A DNA stretch of 64,000 nucleotides from Sanderia malayensis (Eukaryota; Cnidaria; Scyphozoa; Semaeostomeae; Pelagiidae): assembly GCA_013076295.1 (NCBI GenBank), contig RQOL01000658.1, positions 2,046,001 to 2,110,000 of the forward strand, written 5' to 3'. Positions 59,701-64,000 of this stretch are shown in pieces. The notes below the pieces were generated by a model. It did no database searches. It was not told where the DNA came from and saw only the letters and a program-made list of their open reading frames with translations. The position numbers were made by a program, and so were the translations under genes. Every line of letters starts with the position of its first letter. Position 1 is the stretch's first letter.

Positions 59701-59971
59701 ATATACTTCTCTTCACTTATACACACCCTTATACACTTGCTATTCACTGTATTTACAGGTTTTCACCCAAATGCACACTGATAATGCACTAATACATGTG
59801 TTATACATATGCTACACATGTTATACATATGTTATACATGTGTTGTACATGTGCTATACATGTGTTATACACTACATATACATTGTAAGGACACACATAC
59901 TACCCCTTGATCATGCATTGGCTCATAATTGTATTTCGGGACCTATAGTTTACATACATGAAGTCCTTGCC
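56744..59971. mobile_element. 3.2-kb foldback element with 91-bp repeat arms
   Basis: A near-perfect giant inverted repeat. The outer ends are GGCAAGGACTTCATGTATGT and its reverse complement, followed by about 140 bp of unique end sequence containing ACATGTATAACAC-type short repeats. Each arm then has 13-15 copies of a 91-bp unit (containing GTAAATACAGTGAATAGCAA and GTGTATTAGTGCATTATCAG). A unique spacer of roughly 180 bp lies at about 58330-58510. The 8-mer CCGGATTT flanks both ends (56736-56743 and 59972-59979). No open frame of coding quality exists inside. Structure (tandem repeats as long inverted arms, short target duplication) is that of foldback elements such as Drosophila FB/Galileo; family identity is inferred from structure alone. 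Confidence 0.93.
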
Positions 59972-60161
59972 CCGGATTTCGTTATTTGAGACAAGTGGGC
60001 TCAAGTCACGTACTACGCAGGCGTAGCCATGCTTGCCTTCGCCCGACCAAAATGGCGCATTGAACTTTCTCAATCTCACAGATATTGAAGTTGATGTATG
60101 TATCCCTATGCCGGAGGTTTGAGCATTATTCTTATCAGATATCAAGGTTTTCAGATGTAAA

Positions 60162-63100
60162 ATGGGCAATAGATCTTCAAATCCTAGTAGTGATGCTGAA
60201 CAGGACGAATGTGAGGTAATTTGTACTTTTTTATGCAATTTATTTTGTCCAGCATGACAAGGAAATTAATGGCACTTGCAACCTTGCGAGTTTTATTGCA
60301 ATAACACAATATGGCTGCTTTTTGTGTAGCGGAAAGTGGGAGGGGCAGATTAAAGATTTTGAAAAGTAGAATAGATGTAGGACACAAGTACTTTTGAAAC
60401 ATGGTTTAACCCAGCAGCTTCTAACGAACAACCACGTTGTTTTTTTTTATTCTCATTATAATTTACAGGGGACAATTCTGGAAAAAGAAGAGAAGCCAGG
60501 TATAAATAAATATTATCGTTTCACTTTCAAAATAAATTGATGTAATGGCAAACTTTCAAAAAACTACTTTCTGAAATATATTTTTTTAGGTTGTGATATC
60601 GAGGGGAATTTAGATCTTGCATGTTTGTTTGATCCTTTGCAGTTACGAGAAGTGTCCTCGAAATTAAAGTATGTCTTTTACCTCAGTTATAATAATAAGC
60701 AACACACCACTTACATAAATTTATATTATTTCAATCTGAGTTAATCTGTAATGAACATTAATTAATAAACCATTGCTGCTTTTGAAGTTAGTTATCCTTT
60801 TTCTCAGGGAGGAAATTGGACCTAATTTGTTACAGCAGCATAGCAATGCAATTTTGAAATGGATTGATGACAGAAAATCACATGGTGATGTAAGTTCACT
60901 CATTTTCACGTTTGCCGTAACCCCTTGATTTCTTGATTTTCCTGGGGGTGGGGGGCTCAAACCTCAAAATAAAAAATGCTACATTTCTCTGAGCCATACA
61001 TATATACATTTTGTTAAAGGTAGCAAAACAAAAGCTAGCAAATAAATAGAACAGACTATATATAAATAGTGTTTATATTAAACCAAAACATAGCTTCTTC
61101 GGTAGATGCTTTTAAGAGACATGTTGCAGAACTTGGATTACCATTTGAAAGTGAAGATTAAATTTCCAAAGTATGTGAAATATTGATGAAAGTGACAGGT
61201 GTAGCTTGAGTCCCCACAACGTACATGTAGTTCATGCTTGTGTTTGAGATAGAAAGTGGGAATGCCCCCTTTACTTTACCATAGCTTTTGTCTTTTAGGA
61301 AACTATCACCCTGGCGCAATTCACTGATTATTTGACAAATAAAGATGTTGATAAGGAGGTTGCAGCTGAGGTGAGCTGCGGAAATGTTTACTGTTTTTTG
61401 GCATGTGCCGGTTGTGCACTAACAATGATTGTTTGCCCAGCTACCAATGTATTATACCTGCCTGTTTCAAGACATAAGTCCTGAAGAGTTTACTGTAACA
61501 TTGTGCCAGCATATTTGAATAATGGAACATTGTTTTTGTAGCTGTTCAAGCAGTTTGATATAGAAGGAAATGGAGTCGTTGATGTTGAACAATTTCACGA
61601 GGTTTGCAATCAGAGATGTCTCTCGTTAAACCTCTTGCTAAGGCTTTCCCTGATTGTTAGCCGTACCTGTAATCTTATTTTCATCTTTAATGCTACAACT
61701 AGATGCTTGTGAGTGGCACTAGCAGTAGTGGAAGTGGATTTCGAAACGACCTCCAGTTTATCAACGGACTTCTGCAAGATTATCAGTTTACTCCTGGTCA
61801 GTGTTGTATCACGTTTTTCCTTTGCCCAATCAACATTTTACTATATGCTAAGTTGTGCATAGAGCAATTGTAACTGTTATTTTTCGTCTAGGTTTTCTTG
61901 ATGCATTTACTGATGGTAAGACTGTCGTTTCTAAACATGGGAAAAAGCTTGCTAAGGTTAGTTAAATGTGCTAATTATTTAGCTGTTATTTTTCTGCTTA
62001 ATGACCATTTGCGAACAAAATCAATATTTGTAGCCAATGTGTAATATTTGTAGTCTGCACCTGGAAACTGACATTCTACATGTGAAAACTTGTTAAGAAA
62101 CTACGAGAAGATGAATGGCAGAGCTGCAAAAGCATTCTATTATGGTTTATCATTTATAAGGCTCAAGCTGGTGAGCTCATGCACTTCTGAAAATGGTGTT
62201 CGATCATTGATTGATGTTGATTAGATTGATCAGTGATTGATGTGGATTAGATTGATCATAGATTGATGTTGATTAGATTGATCATTGATTGATGTTGATT
62301 AGATTGATCATTGATTGATGTTGATTAGATTGATCATAGATTGATGTTGATTAGATTGATCATAGATTGATGTGGATTAGATTGATCATAGATTGATGTG
62401 GATTAGATTGATCATAGATTGATGTTGATTAGATTGATCATTGATTGATGTTGATTAGATTGATCATAGATTGATGTTGATTAGATTGATCATAGATTGA
62501 TGTTGATTAGATTGATCATTGATTGATGTGGATTAGATTGATCATAGATTGATGTTGATTAGATTGATCATTGATTGATGTGGATTAGATTGATCATTGA
62601 TTGATGTGGATTAGATTGATCATTGATTGATGTGGATTAGATTGATCATTGATTGATGTTGATTAAATTGATCATTGATTGATGTGGATTAGATTGATCA
62701 TTGATTGATGTGGATTAGATTGATCATAGATTGATGTTGATTAGATTGATCATTGATTGATGTTGATTAAATTGATCATTGATTGATGTGGATTAGATTG
62801 ATCATTGATTGATGTCAATTGGATTGATTATTGATTGATATCGATTATTTTCAGTTTCTGGCGAGAAATCGAGCATTAAGCAGCACTCTGCCATTGCCTG
62901 CATTGGAGGGCTTTGTCAACATGACTGAAATGCGTCTTAAAGTATTACAAGCTCACAGTACGTCCATGAAAGAAAAGGCTGATATTATGAAACAAGAACC
63001 ATCACTGAAGGACGACGAAGTGCTCAAACCCACCTCAAAATGCTTTTCATCCGTTCAAGTATCAACGAACAAGAATGATATTGCAAAGTAAGTCAGTGAG

Positions 63101-63768
63101 GCATTTTTCTATTTGTTTGTATTTGCTAGAAAGGTTTCCAATTTGTGTGGACAGAGTCTTGTCTTTTTGAATGCTTACTCTATGAGGATGGGGTTGTTTG
63201 TGAGCTTTTTCAGTTTAGTAGGCATGGAAATGGCTATAACATTCTGTTTTTTCACCTACAGCCTATAATGCCTTTTTCATTACTCTGTGAATTGCATTTA
63301 AGGTTAACAGATGGCCATACAACATCTTATTGGCAGTCTGATGGACCAGCACGAAGTCACTGGATCAGGTTAGTGTTCCTCCAACTAGTTTCTCAGCCCC
63401 TATTTTCTATCTTCCTGCGCTGCGTATTTTACTCTGTTTACTGGCACGACTCTCGTACGTCGCTTAATCTTTCAGGCTGAAAATTTCCCCTGACGTGGTA
63501 ATAAGGCAGCTGTCAATCAACGTGGCATCAGTCGATGAAAGTTACATGCCGCATCATATTGCAATTTTGGCTGGGAGAGACAAGCACCATTTAACCGAAA
63601 TAAGCGAAGTGAAGATTCCATCGTAAGATTTCCAGCCTTTTTTACTGCCATTGAGTATTGCTTTGCTCTTTAGCACGATGAACTAAAGAGCTAATAAAGA
63701 GCGATTCTTTTTCAGACATTTTACTGGTTATTATGTGTTACTCGAGAATATGAAATCTGCATATCCAG
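60162..63768 (+). CDS. ZZEF1: ZZEF1, N-terminal part (runs off the window)
   Basis: Zinc finger ZZ-type and EF-hand protein 1, a giant cytoplasmic/nuclear reader protein (human about 2,961 residues). Twelve exons are visible: 60162-60215, 60468-60498, 60590-60668, 60808-60889, 61299-61370, 61542-61601, 61703-61796, 61892-61956, 62855-63087, 63303-63368, 63476-63622, 63716-63768; the last ends mid-codon before an intron that leaves the window. The start MGNRSSNPSSD is an N-myristoylation signal as in human MGN. An EF-hand loop (DIEGNGVVDVEQ) follows, then LARNRALSS, and the APC10/DOC domain (LTDGHTTSYWQSDGPARSHW, SVDESYMPHHIAILAG, HFTGYYVLLENM). The ZZ fingers would lie downstream. The start is 183 bp after the foldback element. 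Confidence 0.93.
62201..62845. repeat. 26-bp tandem repeat in ZZEF1 intron 8
   Basis: About 24 copies of a 26-bp unit such as GATCATTGATTGATGTTGAT plus TAGATT, with interleaved variants (CATA/CATT, TTG/TGG). The last units grade directly into the acceptor of exon 9 (AG at 62853-62854), so repeat sequence forms the end of the intron. Confidence 0.95.
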
Positions 63769-64000
63769 GTATTCTGGCTAATATTCAACACTATGCCATT
63801 TAAATTGATTGATTGATTGGCAAATACGCTTACTATCCTTGTGAGGTATTGGTTTATGCACTAAGCCCAAGGGGTCACTGAATAGCCCAAGATTAATCTA
63901 AGCCATGCGAACCTTGTTATGTTTCTCAATGTAACCACATTTCGTGAATACTTTTTGTTTGGAATTACAAGGAGGTCTCTCTAACACCTTGGTTATAGAA

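Noticed and set aside
56717..59989. Tyr/Cys/His-rich open frames at both ends of the foldback element
   Set aside because: Produced by ACATGTATA-type short repeats at the element ends and identical by inversion; no start context or domain.

Overview
The window is nuclear DNA from an invertebrate animal. Genes are split into many short exons with GT-AG introns. The protein set is metazoan: a polycystin with WSC, PKD, REJ, GPS and PLAT parts, a MEIG1-like protein, and ZZEF1. Telomere-like TTAGGG tracts and many short non-autonomous DNA transposons are present. Proteins stay close to vertebrate orthologues and the genes are intron-rich, which fits a slowly evolving lineage such as a cnidarian or sponge better than an insect or nematode. 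The phylum cannot be fixed from this sequence alone.

Layout. 1.1-18.2 kb (+): a 26-exon polycystin-1-like gene, open at its 5' end, whose introns hold several MITEs and two minisatellites. 19.1-21.3 kb (-): a complete five-exon ZDHHC4-type palmitoyltransferase, tail-to-tail with the polycystin. 21.7-22.7 kb: a satellite-like block of 133-160 bp units, each carrying an internal TTAGGG array. 23.4-25.7 kb (+): a NudE-family gene (NDE1/NDEL1). 26.6-27.2 kb (-): a MEIG1 homologue, tail-to-tail with NudE. 29.9-30.7 kb (+): an intronless gene for an uncharacterised Q/N/S/P-rich protein, flanked by the emptiest stretches of the window. 34.0-39.4 kb (+): EME1. 39.9-46.1 kb (+): eIF3 subunit B in 19 exons. 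47.4-52.7 and 53.5-56.4 kb (+): two tandem membrane-anchored copper amine oxidases. 56.7-60.0 kb: a 3.2-kb foldback element. 60.2 kb to the end (+): the 5' part of ZZEF1.

The genes are mostly unrelated in function (ion channel, lipidation, dynein regulation, DNA repair, translation, amine oxidation), as is usual for animal DNA. The only functional cluster is the amine oxidase pair. Gene models were built by hand from splice-site consensus, frame continuity and recalled family sequences. Exon joins were checked for phase and give open frames throughout. One join in eIF3B (exon 3 to 4) is less certain, and two introns use GC-AG.

The most unusual structures are repeats. First is a 3,228-bp inverted-repeat element at 56744-59971, whose arms are 91-bp tandem repeats and which is bounded by an 8-bp target duplication. 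Second is a 2.35-kb long-hairpin element inside intron 2 of the first amine oxidase. Third is the interspersed telomeric satellite. No CRISPR, bacterial-type or viral gene was seen, and no tRNA or rRNA gene could be supported.
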